Source: a virus. From it: a stretch of DNA of 64,000 bases. The translations under genes were made by a program, and so were the position numbers. This document shows, piece by piece, positions 1 through 5,804 of the stretch. The notes under the pieces were generated by a model. It worked only from the letters and a program-made list of their open reading frames with translations, did not search any database and had not been told where the DNA came from. Position 1 is the first letter of the stretch. Every line of letters begins with the position of its first letter. The stretch lies in the IMG/VR virus record IMGVR_UViG_3300028394_000066, positions 1 to 64,000 of that record; one strand, written 5' to 3'.

Positions 1-195
1 CGTTATTCGCGATACGCATTGCCACGCGTAAGTGCCTAAGCGTTACGCGCGTGCGTGAGCGCGTGAGCGAGCGTTCCGTTCCAGCGCGTTCGGGGCTGGC
101 GATACCCCTAGCCTAGCACGCCATAGGCATTACACCCGTTACCGCTAAGGCGAAATGGAATGACCAGGTGAGAAACACGGTTGAGGCCCTACAGA
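1..195. other. gene-free left edge, GC-rich with short tandem repeat
   Basis: No credible coding frame is seen. Positions 45-75 are visibly richer in G+C than the rest of the window and hold a tandem 8-mer, GCGTGAGC at 53-60 and again at 61-68, followed by a related GAGCG. The stretch lies beyond the stop codon of the minus-strand HNH gene, so it would contain the 3' end of that transcript. No clear terminator hairpin with a T-run was found. Confidence 0.5.
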
Positions 196-624
196 CTAGG
201 CAGTAGCCCATTTCTTTTGATTGCAATACGCGTGCGAAGGACGAACATTGTCGAGGTCGTCTTTTCCGCCACGTGACAAGCTGATTACGTGGTCGGGTTG
301 AAAACCAAGCTCCCAACCAGGTTGGCCCACCTTAGAAGGTGCTTCAAGGTTGACTTCTGTTCCACAGATGTGACACTGTGTTCCATAGAGCTCAATGATT
401 TCATCTTTGTGTTGACTCCAGTGAATACCTGTCGTGCGGTTATTGCGGCGACGCCACAATCGGCGGCGAGAGTTAATTTCATCGGCGCGGAGGATACGCT
501 GTTTGCGCCAATGGAGAGAGGATGCCTCACGGCATAAAGTACAGGGTTCCTCTTTCGTTTGTCGCGTGTGCCAGTCGTATCCAGACTTAGTGCCACATTC
601 GGGCTTAGTTCGGTACTGATTCAT
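196..624 (-). CDS. HNH endonuclease, zinc-finger type
   Basis: 142 residues. The C-terminal half carries a full HNH core: C84-x2-C87, the catalytic-type D111-H112, N126 within DLDN, H131, then C134 followed by Asn-Gln-Lys-Lys. A further Cys pair (C28, C31) and C10 suggest an extra zinc site in the Lys/Arg-rich N-terminal half. HNH proteins of this kind nick or cut DNA, either as free-standing homing endonucleases or in packaging; being alone on the minus strand at the left edge, with its own promoter, this looks like a free-standing mobile gene rather than the packaging partner of terminase. Not known: its target site. The ATG at 624 has no Shine-Dalgarno sequence, consistent with a very short or absent leader. 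Confidence 0.85.
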   Translation of the reverse strand: MNQYRTKPECGTKSGYDWHTRQTKEEPCTLCREASSLHWRKQRILRADEINSRRRLWRRRNNRTTGIHWSQHKDEIIELYGTQCHICGTEVNLEAPSKVGQPGWELGFQPDHVISLSRGGKDDLDNVRPSHAYCNQKKWATA

Positions 625-630
625 GTTTAT

Positions 631-659
631 AATCTAGTCGTAGTAGCCGAAATAGTCAA
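631..659 (-). promoter_or_regulatory. sigma70-like promoter of the HNH gene
   Basis: Read on the minus strand: TTGACT, 17-base spacer, TAGATT. The -10 lies 6 bases before the start codon, so transcription would begin at or within a base or two of the ATG, giving a leaderless message. Leaderless messages are common in Actinobacteria (general knowledge). Confidence 0.5.
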
Positions 660-673
660 TAGGGCTATGCATA

Positions 674-683
674 AAACGCCCCT
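674..683 (+). repeat. AAACGCCCCT motif, copy 1
   Basis: First of four copies of AAACGCCCCT confined to the first 2.8 kb. It lies 21 bases before the ATG of the next gene, next to a TATATT (693-698) that could serve as a -10. Confidence 0.5.
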
Positions 684-704
684 ACTTTCCTGTATATTTG
701 TTAT

Positions 705-953
705 ATGACTGATGACCCTTACGACTGGAATAACCCAGCGAATATTAACATTCCTGAAGAGTCTGCTTTATCTAAAAAAGAGCGAGAAGCCAAAGAGGAC
801 GATTCTGATGAAAATTACTACGCACGCGAAATAGCCAAAAGCGAAGTAATAGATAAAGGCATGCGCTGGTATCAGAATAAGCTCCGAAAAAAGATAGTTG
901 CCCTATCAAGTAAGCAGTTTAACCGAAAAGGCCCAGAGAACCGATTCGATTAG
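705..953 (+). CDS. small charged protein of unknown function
   Basis: 82 residues, not recognised. The first half is rich in Asp, Glu and Asn/Pro (begins MTDDPYDWNN) and the second half is basic, ending in a run with several Lys and Arg. No membrane segment or Cys motif. There is no Shine-Dalgarno sequence before the ATG; a TATATT 6 bases upstream suggests a leaderless start. It opens the run of small rightward genes. Confidence 0.6.
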   Translation: MTDDPYDWNNPANINIPEESALSKKEREAKEDDSDENYYAREIAKSEVIDKGMRWYQNKLRKKIVALSSKQFNRKGPENRFD

Positions 954-963
954 GTTAAACTAA

Positions 964-973
964 AAACGCCCCT
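964..973 (+). repeat. AAACGCCCCT motif, copy 2
   Basis: Exact second copy, 10 bases after the stop of the preceding gene and 17 bases before a TATATAG stretch (989-995) that could be the -10 for the next gene. Confidence 0.5.
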
Positions 974-1013
974 ATAGTTATGTCACAATATATAGAGAAC
1001 AGAAGGAGCCAAC

Positions 1014-1256
1014 ATGGCTAAGAAAGACCCTATGCGTATGACGCAAGCTGCCAAAGAGAACATTGGTTACGGAGCAGCAGCGGCGGCTCTTCCCGTTATG
1101 GCTATGGTTGGTCCTACCCCAGGCCATGCACTTGTTGCTGGTGGTATTGCAGCTGGCATCGGCGCTGGATACGGCGCAATCAAGACTATGCGCGATGCTT
1201 CAAAGGCCCGCAAGCAGGCTAAGCACGATGCTCTAAACCCCAATCAGTTCAAATAG
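1014..1256 (+). CDS. small Gly/Ala-rich membrane protein
   Basis: 80 residues with a strong ribosome site (AGAAGGAG, 5-base gap). Residues about 18-56 are two Ala/Gly-rich hydrophobic segments separated by a Pro-Thr-Pro-Gly turn, with GxxxG-like spacing; the tail is basic (KARKQAKH). This predicts a helical-hairpin membrane protein with a cytoplasmic basic tail. A holin-like or membrane-modifying role is possible, but it is far from the lysin genes; function unknown. Flanked by oppositely oriented copies of the AAACGCCCCT motif. Confidence 0.65.
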   Translation: MAKKDPMRMTQAAKENIGYGAAAAALPVMAMVGPTPGHALVAGGIAAGIGAGYGAIKTMRDASKARKQAKHDALNPNQFK

Positions 1257-1257
1257 C

Positions 1258-1267
1258 AGGGGCGTTT
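1258..1267 (-). repeat. AAACGCCCCT motif, copy 3 (inverted)
   Basis: AGGGGCGTTT on the plus strand, one base after the stop codon of the preceding gene and inverted relative to copies 1 and 2. Confidence 0.5.
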
Positions 1268-1278
1268 AAAGGATAAAA

Positions 1279-1455
1279 ATGGAGCAAGTACCAGATAGGT
1301 CTAAAGACGAGAACCGTAAGGTAGACCCTAGCGACCCCACTCTCCCAGGCAACAGACAATGCTGGGGTAGCCCCAATGGCCACAAGTGGGTCGGACACAG
1401 TAATCCCACTGGAATAGTTTGCACAAAATGCGGAATCCGCGGAAGAGGTAGATAA
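1279..1455 (+). CDS. 58-residue zinc-ribbon-like protein
   Basis: Short gene starting MEQVPDR. It holds one Cys-x-x-Gly... His cluster (QCWGSPNGH) and, about 20 residues later, C-x2-C in VCTKCG, a pattern fitting one small zinc site; it ends in Arg/Gly. An AAAGGA ribosome site sits 4 bases before the ATG, and the TAA stop overlaps the next ATG (TAATG), so it is translationally coupled. Function unknown; many phage genes of this size bind zinc and act as adaptors. Confidence 0.65.
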   Translation: MEQVPDRSKDENRKVDPSDPTLPGNRQCWGSPNGHKWVGHSNPTGIVCTKCGIRGRGR

Positions 1456-1709
1456 TGAACGAAGTACCGAACAGAGCCAACCACCCAAATCGACAGGTTC
1501 CTTACTCTCCAATTGCTAACATAGAGGACAGATACCACTACGCTAGCCAAGTTGCCAACATCAAACAAGCGGGGTATGACGCCGACAACTACGAAGAAAT
1601 AACGGGCGGTACTCGAGAAGACTCTAATTCTTACGATAAAGTTCAGGGCGCTATTCGTGACGCTATTGCTGTACGCAAAGAAAGAGACAGAGTTAGAAGG
1701 AGCAAGTAA
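1455..1709 (+). CDS. small hydrophilic protein of unknown function
   Basis: 84 residues, Asn/Tyr/Asp-rich in the first 60 and Arg/Lys-rich at the end (RKERDRVRRSK). The start overlaps the previous stop and its own stop overlaps the next start, so the four genes from 1279 to 2289 form one coupled unit. It shares with the following protein the opening VPNRA.H pattern near the N terminus, suggesting the two are distant duplicates. Not recognised. Confidence 0.6.
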   Translation: MNEVPNRANHPNRQVPYSPIANIEDRYHYASQVANIKQAGYDADNYEEITGGTREDSNSYDKVQGAIRDAIAVRKERDRVRRSK

Positions 1710-1918
1710 TGAAACCAGTTCCTAATCGGGCTGCACACCGAGATGCTATTCTTACTAGCATGGGTGTTCCAGTAACAGAAGCTGGCGAACGCGCTGAAGT
1801 AGCAGAGCGTGCTAAGTGGGCAAAGGCTGGAGTCTACGGACCTGTGTATAACGCTAAGCCCATTACTGACGCTGATTACATTCCCACCAAAGAACCCAAG
1901 AAGAAAGGCAAGAAATAA
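1709..1918 (+). CDS. small basic-tailed protein of unknown function
   Basis: 69 residues, starting MKPVPNRAAHRD, with a Lys-rich end (KEPKKKGKK). The PNRA(A/N)H motif near the N terminus resembles that of the preceding gene product. Coupled on both sides through TAATG overlaps. Function unknown. Confidence 0.6.
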   Translation: MKPVPNRAAHRDAILTSMGVPVTEAGERAEVAERAKWAKAGVYGPVYNAKPITDADYIPTKEPKKKGKK

Positions 1919-2289
1919 TGCCAAGTGGACCCAATGCAGAGAATGCAAAGAACCTTTACCCAAGAGGACCGTTTAACGACATGGCTCCTCTCGTAGACAG
2001 CCTTAAAGGACTGTCCGCCTATGGAGCGCCTACACCAAAACCTCGCCCAGGCGAGATGGCTCTTCGTATCAGTGGAGACATTGGTACCCGTGTAGGACAA
2101 CCCGAAGTTCCTTACAAGAACGCAATGACTCACGAAGACATTGACCGTATGTACAAAGAACACATCGGTACACCCGAACCAGGTAGCCTTATGGAAAGCA
2201 ACCTCAAGGCGCAACACGACGAACTTGACAGGCTGAACGCCCCCAAGTACTCCGACCGTGTTAAGGCACGTCGCAAAGCACGCCCTTAA
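1918..2289 (+). CDS. Pro-rich hydrophilic protein of unknown function
   Basis: 123 residues, rich in Pro, Gly and charged residues, with a basic C terminus (RVKARRKARP). No recognisable domain, membrane segment or Cys motif; probably flexible. Last gene of the coupled run starting at 1279. Confidence 0.6.
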   Translation: MPSGPNAENAKNLYPRGPFNDMAPLVDSLKGLSAYGAPTPKPRPGEMALRISGDIGTRVGQPEVPYKNAMTHEDIDRMYKEHIGTPEPGSLMESNLKAQHDELDRLNAPKYSDRVKARRKARP

Positions 2290-2342
2290 TCAAAAAATAA
2301 GGCTGGGCCGTAAAAATAATGGCCCCCCGTCGTTAGGACAGT

Positions 2343-2714
2343 ATGGCAGAGAAACCAATAGACCCTAAGTGGACTAGATGGCACAACTCTGTGAGTAAGT
2401 GTACCTCTTGTGGTGCAGAGCCTCAGGACAGAGTCAAGAACCGCTATTGGCGCAAACAAGTTTCTGACCACGGACATGGGTTTCCTCCAGCTAAGTACAT
2501 AAAGCCAACTGAGGTACTCAGCAAGGCGCAGGACGCAGTTAAAGAGACCCCCAAGGAAAAAGACCCTAACGTTCTATTTGAAGACGAAGACATGGGCATG
2601 GAGCCTCAAGAGCCCAAAGTAGCGGGTGCGGCTAAAAAGCGTCAGTTACGGGAATGGGAACACTTCCACTACCTTCCCGAATCTACGAAGAAGTTTGCTA
2701 CTAGCGAAGACTAG
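2343..2714 (+). CDS. small protein with CxxC motif, unknown function
   Basis: 123 residues. An N-terminal C-x2-C (CTSCG, residues about 20-24) sits among Trp, Arg and His; the rest is acidic and Pro-rich, ending with a Trp/His/Tyr-rich stretch. A single CxxC with nearby His could bind a metal. Its stop is followed 6 bases later by the fourth AAACGCCCC-type motif. Not recognised. Confidence 0.6.
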   Translation: MAEKPIDPKWTRWHNSVSKCTSCGAEPQDRVKNRYWRKQVSDHGHGFPPAKYIKPTEVLSKAQDAVKETPKEKDPNVLFEDEDMGMEPQEPKVAGAAKKRQLREWEHFHYLPESTKKFATSED

Positions 2715-2720
2715 ACAGCT

Positions 2721-2729
2721 GGGGCGTTT
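2721..2729 (-). repeat. AAACGCCCC motif, copy 4 (inverted, 9 of 10 bases)
   Basis: GGGGCGTTT on the plus strand just after a stop codon, like copies 2 and 3. It lies 10 bases before the -35 of the Hsp20 promoter. Confidence 0.45.
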
Positions 2730-2739
2730 TAAGGGTAGC

Positions 2740-2768
2740 TTGGAATAATTCACTTTTTGTGATACATT
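2740..2768 (+). promoter_or_regulatory. candidate promoter for the Hsp20 gene
   Basis: TTGGAA, 17-base spacer, TACATT. Each box matches the sigma70 consensus at four of six positions. Confidence 0.45.
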
Positions 2769-2776
2769 AGTTAATT

Positions 2777-2797
2777 GAACACGCCAATTGGGTGTTC
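2777..2797. promoter_or_regulatory. 21-base palindrome, operator candidate
   Basis: GAACAC, one base, CCAATTGG, one base, TGTTC: a near-perfect dyad in the leader between the promoter and the Hsp20 ribosome site. Its position just past the transcription start suits a repressor site. It does not match the CIRCE (HrcA) or HAIR (HspR) heat-shock consensus. Confidence 0.45.
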
Positions 2798-2827
2798 GTA
2801 ACTAACATTCACGTCTAAGGAGTGAAA

Positions 2828-3349
2828 ATGAACTACTATCCAAATGACCCCTGGGGAAAGTGGCCCAACCCGCACAAGAACCAGGACTACAAAAAGCAGG
2901 TCCCTTCACCTAAGCCTGTCACTATTGACTCGCTGTTCCCGAACCTTGACCGTTTCACCATTGGTTGGGGAACTCTTCTCGATGACCTTCAGACGGTCAC
3001 CAAGACTCGCACGTCGTACCCTCCGTACGACATCGTTGAGCTTGACGACAACAAGTACGTTGTTAACGTAGCTGTTGCGGGATTCCGTCGCGAAGACATC
3101 ATCATCACGTCTGAGGACTCAACGCTCTCCATCACTGGGTCGTACGGTCTTAAGAAAGAGCAGGATGAGAGTTCTCTTGAGGAGAAGTTCATCCACAACG
3201 GTATTGCGCGCCGTGACTTCAATCTGAACTTCATGCTCGCTGAGCACGTTGAGATTGAGTCCGCAAAGTTGGAGGACGGCGTTTTGTCCGTTCACTTGTT
3301 CAAGAACACGCCTGAAGAGAAGTTGCCTAAGGTAATTGACATTCAGTAG
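2828..3349 (+). CDS. Hsp20 / alpha-crystallin small heat-shock protein
   Basis: 173 residues. A Pro/Asn/Lys-rich N-terminal arm (about 1-60) precedes an alpha-crystallin domain (about 65-160) with the typical order: PPYDIVELDDN strand, VAVAGFRREDI, a SITGSYG segment, an R-R-D-F-N loop and the ending GVLSVHLFKN. Small heat-shock proteins hold unfolded proteins as large oligomers; in phages they may assist capsid or tail folding. An AAGGAG site 5 bases before the ATG at 2828 decides the start over a GTG two codons upstream that overlaps it. It has its own promoter, operator-like palindrome and downstream hairpin, so it is a separate unit. Confidence 0.9.
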   Translation: MNYYPNDPWGKWPNPHKNQDYKKQVPSPKPVTIDSLFPNLDRFTIGWGTLLDDLQTVTKTRTSYPPYDIVELDDNKYVVNVAVAGFRREDIIITSEDSTLSITGSYGLKKEQDESSLEEKFIHNGIARRDFNLNFMLAEHVEIESAKLEDGVLSVHLFKNTPEEKLPKVIDIQ

Positions 3350-3370
3350 TAATTCTGTAAACTGAACGTA

Positions 3371-3410
3371 GCTGGGTGGGGGGTTTCCTCCTTTCTTTTC
3401 CCCACCCAGC
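3371..3410 (+). terminator. hairpin terminator after Hsp20
   Basis: Perfect 11-bp inverted repeat GCTGGGTGGGG / CCCCACCCAGC with an 18-base pyrimidine-rich loop. No T-run follows, so it may be a terminator or a processing hairpin before the tRNA that starts 6 bases later. Confidence 0.6.
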
Positions 3411-3415
3411 GTCTA

Positions 3416-3495
3416 GGGCCAGAAATGGTGTCGATTGGCTGTAAATCCCGCAAGTCGGAGCCGTCAAGACCCCAGTTCGATTCTGGGCTGGTCCA
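3416..3495 (+). tRNA. tRNA-like gene, possibly tRNA-Tyr(GTA), atypical
   Basis: 80 bases. The acceptor stem GGGCCAG / CTGGTCC (one G-U pair) and T arm CCCAG-TTCGATT-CTGGG abut exactly as in a tRNA, with discriminator A; CCA is not encoded. The middle is unusual: a CTGTAAA string identical to the classical tRNA-Tyr anticodon loop is present at 3439-3445, but its flanks do not make a five-pair stem, and the region before it is too short for a normal D arm. The length would suit a class II tRNA with a variable arm (CCG-CAAGT-CGG can pair). The amino acid is therefore uncertain. Confidence 0.55.
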
Positions 3496-3503
3496 CAAGT
3501 AAA

Positions 3504-3541
3504 GCCCCCCACACTAACTGTGTGAGGGGCCTACTTATTTT
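3504..3541. terminator. bidirectional terminator
   Basis: GCCCCcCACAC / GTGTGaGGGGC stem with a five-base loop, followed by a T-rich stretch (ctacttatttttg) and preceded by A-rich sequence. It separates the rightward Hsp20/tRNA unit from the convergent minus-strand gene that ends at 3544 and can serve both. Confidence 0.75.
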
Positions 3542-3543
3542 TG

Positions 3544-4275
3544 TTAGATAGAGATTGCTTTAGCGAATACTACGCGAGAAGCCATCTTTGAAGCGCTAAT
3601 AATAGCGATGGGTGCCGACATTGCTAGCACTAACCCCGCCCACATACGCGGTTCAAGGAAGTCGTAGTCCCAGTAGTTGATGGTGTGGAACCCGTTAGCA
3701 AGAACTGCTACTAGTCCAAACCCTACCATTCCCAGAATCGCACCAAAGGTGCGCTCCTTCTTGCCGTTTTCTTGGATGCGAGACGCCAGAATGAGGTACG
3801 CAACAAGGAAGAGCAAGTACATCAACTCAATGAAGAAGAAGAACAGGCCCCCCATCCAAGGAACGGTTAGTCCAACGAATTCGGCAACTGCAGTGATTCC
3901 GTTGTAAGACACAATTGCGGATGCAATAAATGCAATAGTAATTCCAACAATCCAAATGTAAAGAACAACTTTCTGGTCAATCTGAACTCCTGGTGCTCGA
4001 GCGGCCTCTTGACGCTCATAGCGAGCCTCTTGCTGCTCACGGTTGCGCTCACGAGATGTCTTGCCTCGTCGCGCCCTAGGGGCCTTTACGGGCTCCTCAG
4101 AGGGCTCTACGCCCTTCATCCACTCTAAAACTTCTGGTGTAGTGGGTTCTGCCATGTCTTCCTCTTTCTTTTGTCCGCTGTTGTTTCGTACAACGGAATC
4201 ACTGTCATTTGGCATTGGTGTTTTCTCTTTCCCTATATATCGTAGCCGATTTCGGCTCTCATCAGTGTATGACAT
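3544..4275 (-). CDS. four-helix membrane protein with charged N-terminal tail
   Basis: 243 residues. Residues 1-100 are hydrophilic, with a basic RARRGKTSRERNRE block and a coiled-coil-like EQQEARYERQEAAR; then four hydrophobic segments at about 103-125, 137-163, 175-195 and 211-231. The layout recalls the DUF2637-type membrane proteins of actinobacterial phages and plasmids, but the match is by eye only. Start choice: ATG 4275 has AAAAAGG 7 bases upstream; Met21 and Met41 are possible alternatives, the latter with GAGGAA close by. As one of only two minus-strand genes, insulated by a terminator, it may be expressed early or during prophage-like states, e.g. in superinfection exclusion; that is inference. 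Confidence 0.75.
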   Translation of the reverse strand: MSYTDESRNRLRYIGKEKTPMPNDSDSVVRNNSGQKKEEDMAEPTTPEVLEWMKGVEPSEEPVKAPRARRGKTSRERNREQQEARYERQEAARAPGVQIDQKVVLYIWIVGITIAFIASAIVSYNGITAVAEFVGLTVPWMGGLFFFFIELMYLLFLVAYLILASRIQENGKKERTFGAILGMVGFGLVAVLANGFHTINYWDYDFLEPRMWAGLVLAMSAPIAIISASKMASRVVFAKAISI

Positions 4276-4294
4276 TCGATACCTTTTTCAAAAT

Positions 4295-4316
4295 AACCCT
4301 TGTTATCAGAAGGGTT
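4295..4316. promoter_or_regulatory. inverted repeat, operator candidate between divergent genes
   Basis: AACCCTT, eight bases, AAGGGTT: a perfect 7-bp dyad located between the divergent membrane-protein and nrdB genes and overlapping the -35/spacer of the nrdB promoter. It could bind a repressor controlling one or both directions. Confidence 0.45.
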
Positions 4317-4329
4317 CTCTATAGATAAT
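4300..4329 (+). promoter_or_regulatory. candidate nrdB promoter
   Basis: TTGTTA, 18-base spacer, GATAAT (five of six consensus bases in the -10). The inverted repeat at 4295-4316 covers its upstream half. Confidence 0.45.
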
Positions 4330-4376
4330 GATACTCTAAATACTTACCCAACACAAACAATTGGAAAGAGGTTACT

Positions 4377-5357
4377 GTGGCAATTCTCGGCACAGGTATT
4401 CAGGACGGACTGCTCCTCAAGCCAGTCAAATATCAATGGGCAATGGACCTTTACAACCAAGCGGTTGCAAACACATGGTTTCCCAACGAAATTCAACTCG
4501 GTGAGGACATTGCCGATTTTAAAAAGATGTCGGATGAAGAGCAGCACGCTATTACATTCCTCATGTCCTTCTTCAACCCTTCGGAACTGATTGTCAACAA
4601 GGCACTGGCGTTTGGCGTCTACCCCTACCTCAACGCCGCCGAGGCACACCTGTACCTCGCCAAACAGATGTGGGAAGAAGCGAATCACTGCATGTCGTTC
4701 GAGTACATCCTCGAGACGTTCCCCGTGGACCGTGAAAAAATCTATGCGCAGCACGTAGAGCACCCCGCAATTGCCAACAAGGAAGCTTTTGAAGTTAAAT
4801 ACATCAAGCGCATGTCCGACGAGCGTCTTGACATCACTACGGTTGAGGGCAAGCAGGACTTCGTCCGCAACCTCATCGCGTACAGCGTCATCATGGAAGG
4901 TATCTGGTTCTACACAGGGTTCATGGTCGCCTTGTCGTTCCGCCAGCGCAACCTGCTCCGAAACTTCGGTTCGCTCGTTGACTGGATTGTTCGTGACGAG
5001 TCGCTCCACCTCAAGTTCGGAATCAACCTCATCCTCACGGTGTTGGAAGAAAACCCAGAGATTGTTACCGACGACTTTGTGGGCGAGGTTAAGATGATGA
5101 TTCTTGACGCTGTGGACATGGAGGTTGAGTACAACAAGGCTATGCTCCCCAACGGTATTCTCGGCCTTAACCATGACTACATCAGCACTTACACTAAGTA
5201 CATTGCTGACCGTCGTCTTGAGGAACTTGGCTTTGCGCCGCACTACAACGTCAGCAATCCCGCAAAGTGGATGGCTACGGCTAACGACACTCTGCAGTTG
5301 GTTAACTTTTTCGAGAGCACAAACACCTCGTATGAGGTCAACGGGGCAACCAAATAA
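4377..5357 (+). CDS. nrdB: ribonucleotide reductase beta subunit, class Ic-like
   Basis: 326 residues. The beta subunit houses the dimetal cofactor that starts reduction of ribonucleotides to deoxyribonucleotides by the alpha subunit. Metal ligands align well with E. coli NrdB spacing: E70, then E101-x2-H104 (31 residues on), E174, and E208-x2-H211 (34 residues after E174). Two changes stand out: the first ligand is Glu rather than Asp, and F108, four residues after H104, stands where the radical Tyr normally is. Both are hallmarks of the Mn/Fe class Ic enzymes of the Chlamydia type. The C-terminal tail ends with a Tyr (SYEV) as needed for radical transfer. GTG start with GAAAGAGG upstream. 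No alpha subunit is in the window; it may be elsewhere in the genome or supplied by the host. Confidence 0.9.
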   Translation: MAILGTGIQDGLLLKPVKYQWAMDLYNQAVANTWFPNEIQLGEDIADFKKMSDEEQHAITFLMSFFNPSELIVNKALAFGVYPYLNAAEAHLYLAKQMWEEANHCMSFEYILETFPVDREKIYAQHVEHPAIANKEAFEVKYIKRMSDERLDITTVEGKQDFVRNLIAYSVIMEGIWFYTGFMVALSFRQRNLLRNFGSLVDWIVRDESLHLKFGINLILTVLEENPEIVTDDFVGEVKMMILDAVDMEVEYNKAMLPNGILGLNHDYISTYTKYIADRRLEELGFAPHYNVSNPAKWMATANDTLQLVNFFESTNTSYEVNGATK

Positions 5358-5377
5358 TTAACCTAAACTTAACCCTC

Positions 5378-5407
5378 TTGACATATGAATATTTGTTAAT
5401 GTAGCAT
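5378..5407 (+). promoter_or_regulatory. sigma70-like promoter of the acidic protein gene
   Basis: Perfect TTGACA, 18-base AT-rich spacer, TAGCAT. An AGAGGA ribosome site and ATG follow at 5431-5445. Confidence 0.5.
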
Positions 5408-5442
5408 TGTAGTACTTATCCCCCCATATGAGAGGAATCACC

Positions 5443-5607
5443 ATGTCAGAAATCGATGAGACCGTAGAGGTCGAAATTGACGAAATCGAAGAGGCCGACG
5501 AGACCGTAGAGGTCGAAGAGGTCGAAGAGGTCGAGGAAGCTGAAGAAGCCGAAGAGGCTGAAGAAGTTGACGCAGACGAAGAGGACGCAGCAGAAGACGC
5601 TGAGTAA
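5443..5607 (+). CDS. 54-residue poly-acidic protein
   Basis: Nearly all residues are Glu, Asp, Val, Ala or Ile, with no Lys, Arg or His at all; the segment ETVEVE occurs twice and EEVEEVEEAEEAEEAEEV forms a low-complexity run. Such extreme charge could mimic the DNA backbone, as known for the Ocr, Gam- and DMP-type phage proteins that block restriction or nucleoid proteins; here this is only a suggestion from composition. Preceded by AGAGGA and a TTGACA promoter and followed at once by a strong terminator, so it forms a one-gene unit that may be highly expressed. Simple acidic linker or spacer protein is the alternative. Confidence 0.7.
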   Translation: MSEIDETVEVEIDEIEEADETVEVEEVEEVEEAEEAEEAEEVDADEEDAAEDAE

Positions 5608-5615
5608 TCTTTAAC

Positions 5616-5650
5616 CAATAGGACTCCCAGAAATGGGGGTCCTATTGTTT
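5616..5650 (+). terminator. rho-independent terminator
   Basis: 13-bp stem CAATAGGACTCCC / GGGGGTCCTATTG (one G-T pair), six-base loop, then TTTT. Ends the acidic-protein unit. Confidence 0.85.
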
Positions 5651-5656
5651 TACCTA

Positions 5657-5684
5657 TTGACATCTTTTACTTATTTGGTATAGA
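5657..5684 (+). promoter_or_regulatory. sigma70-like promoter of tRNA-Asn/holin unit
   Basis: TTGACA, 16-base spacer, TATAGA, placed 13 bases before the tRNA-Asn gene. Confidence 0.6.
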
Positions 5685-5697
5685 GTAGAGCGAGTAG

Positions 5698-5769
5698 TCC
5701 CCGCTAGCTCAATGGCAGAGCACCGCACTGTTAATGCGTAGGTTCGTGGTTCGAGTCCACGGTGGGGAG
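5698..5769 (+). tRNA. tRNA-Asn(GTT)
   Basis: 72 bases. Acceptor TCCCCGC / GTGGGGA, D arm with GCTC/GAGC-like pairing, anticodon loop CTGTTAA with GTT at 5730-5732, T arm CGTGG-TTCGAGT-CCACG, discriminator G, CCA not encoded. Confidence 0.93.
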
Positions 5770-5804
5770 CGGGCATTTGCCCATAAATAACTAAGGAGAA
5801 GTAC

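Noticed and set aside
3327-3512. Minus-strand frame of 61 residues across the odd tRNA
   Set aside because: It is the antisense reading of the acceptor and T arms, a common artefact over tRNA genes, and has no ribosome site.
4344-5243. Long minus-strand frame of 299 residues opposite nrdB
   Set aside because: Complete overlap with a clear enzyme gene; Val/His/Glu composition is the mirror of biased plus-strand codons.
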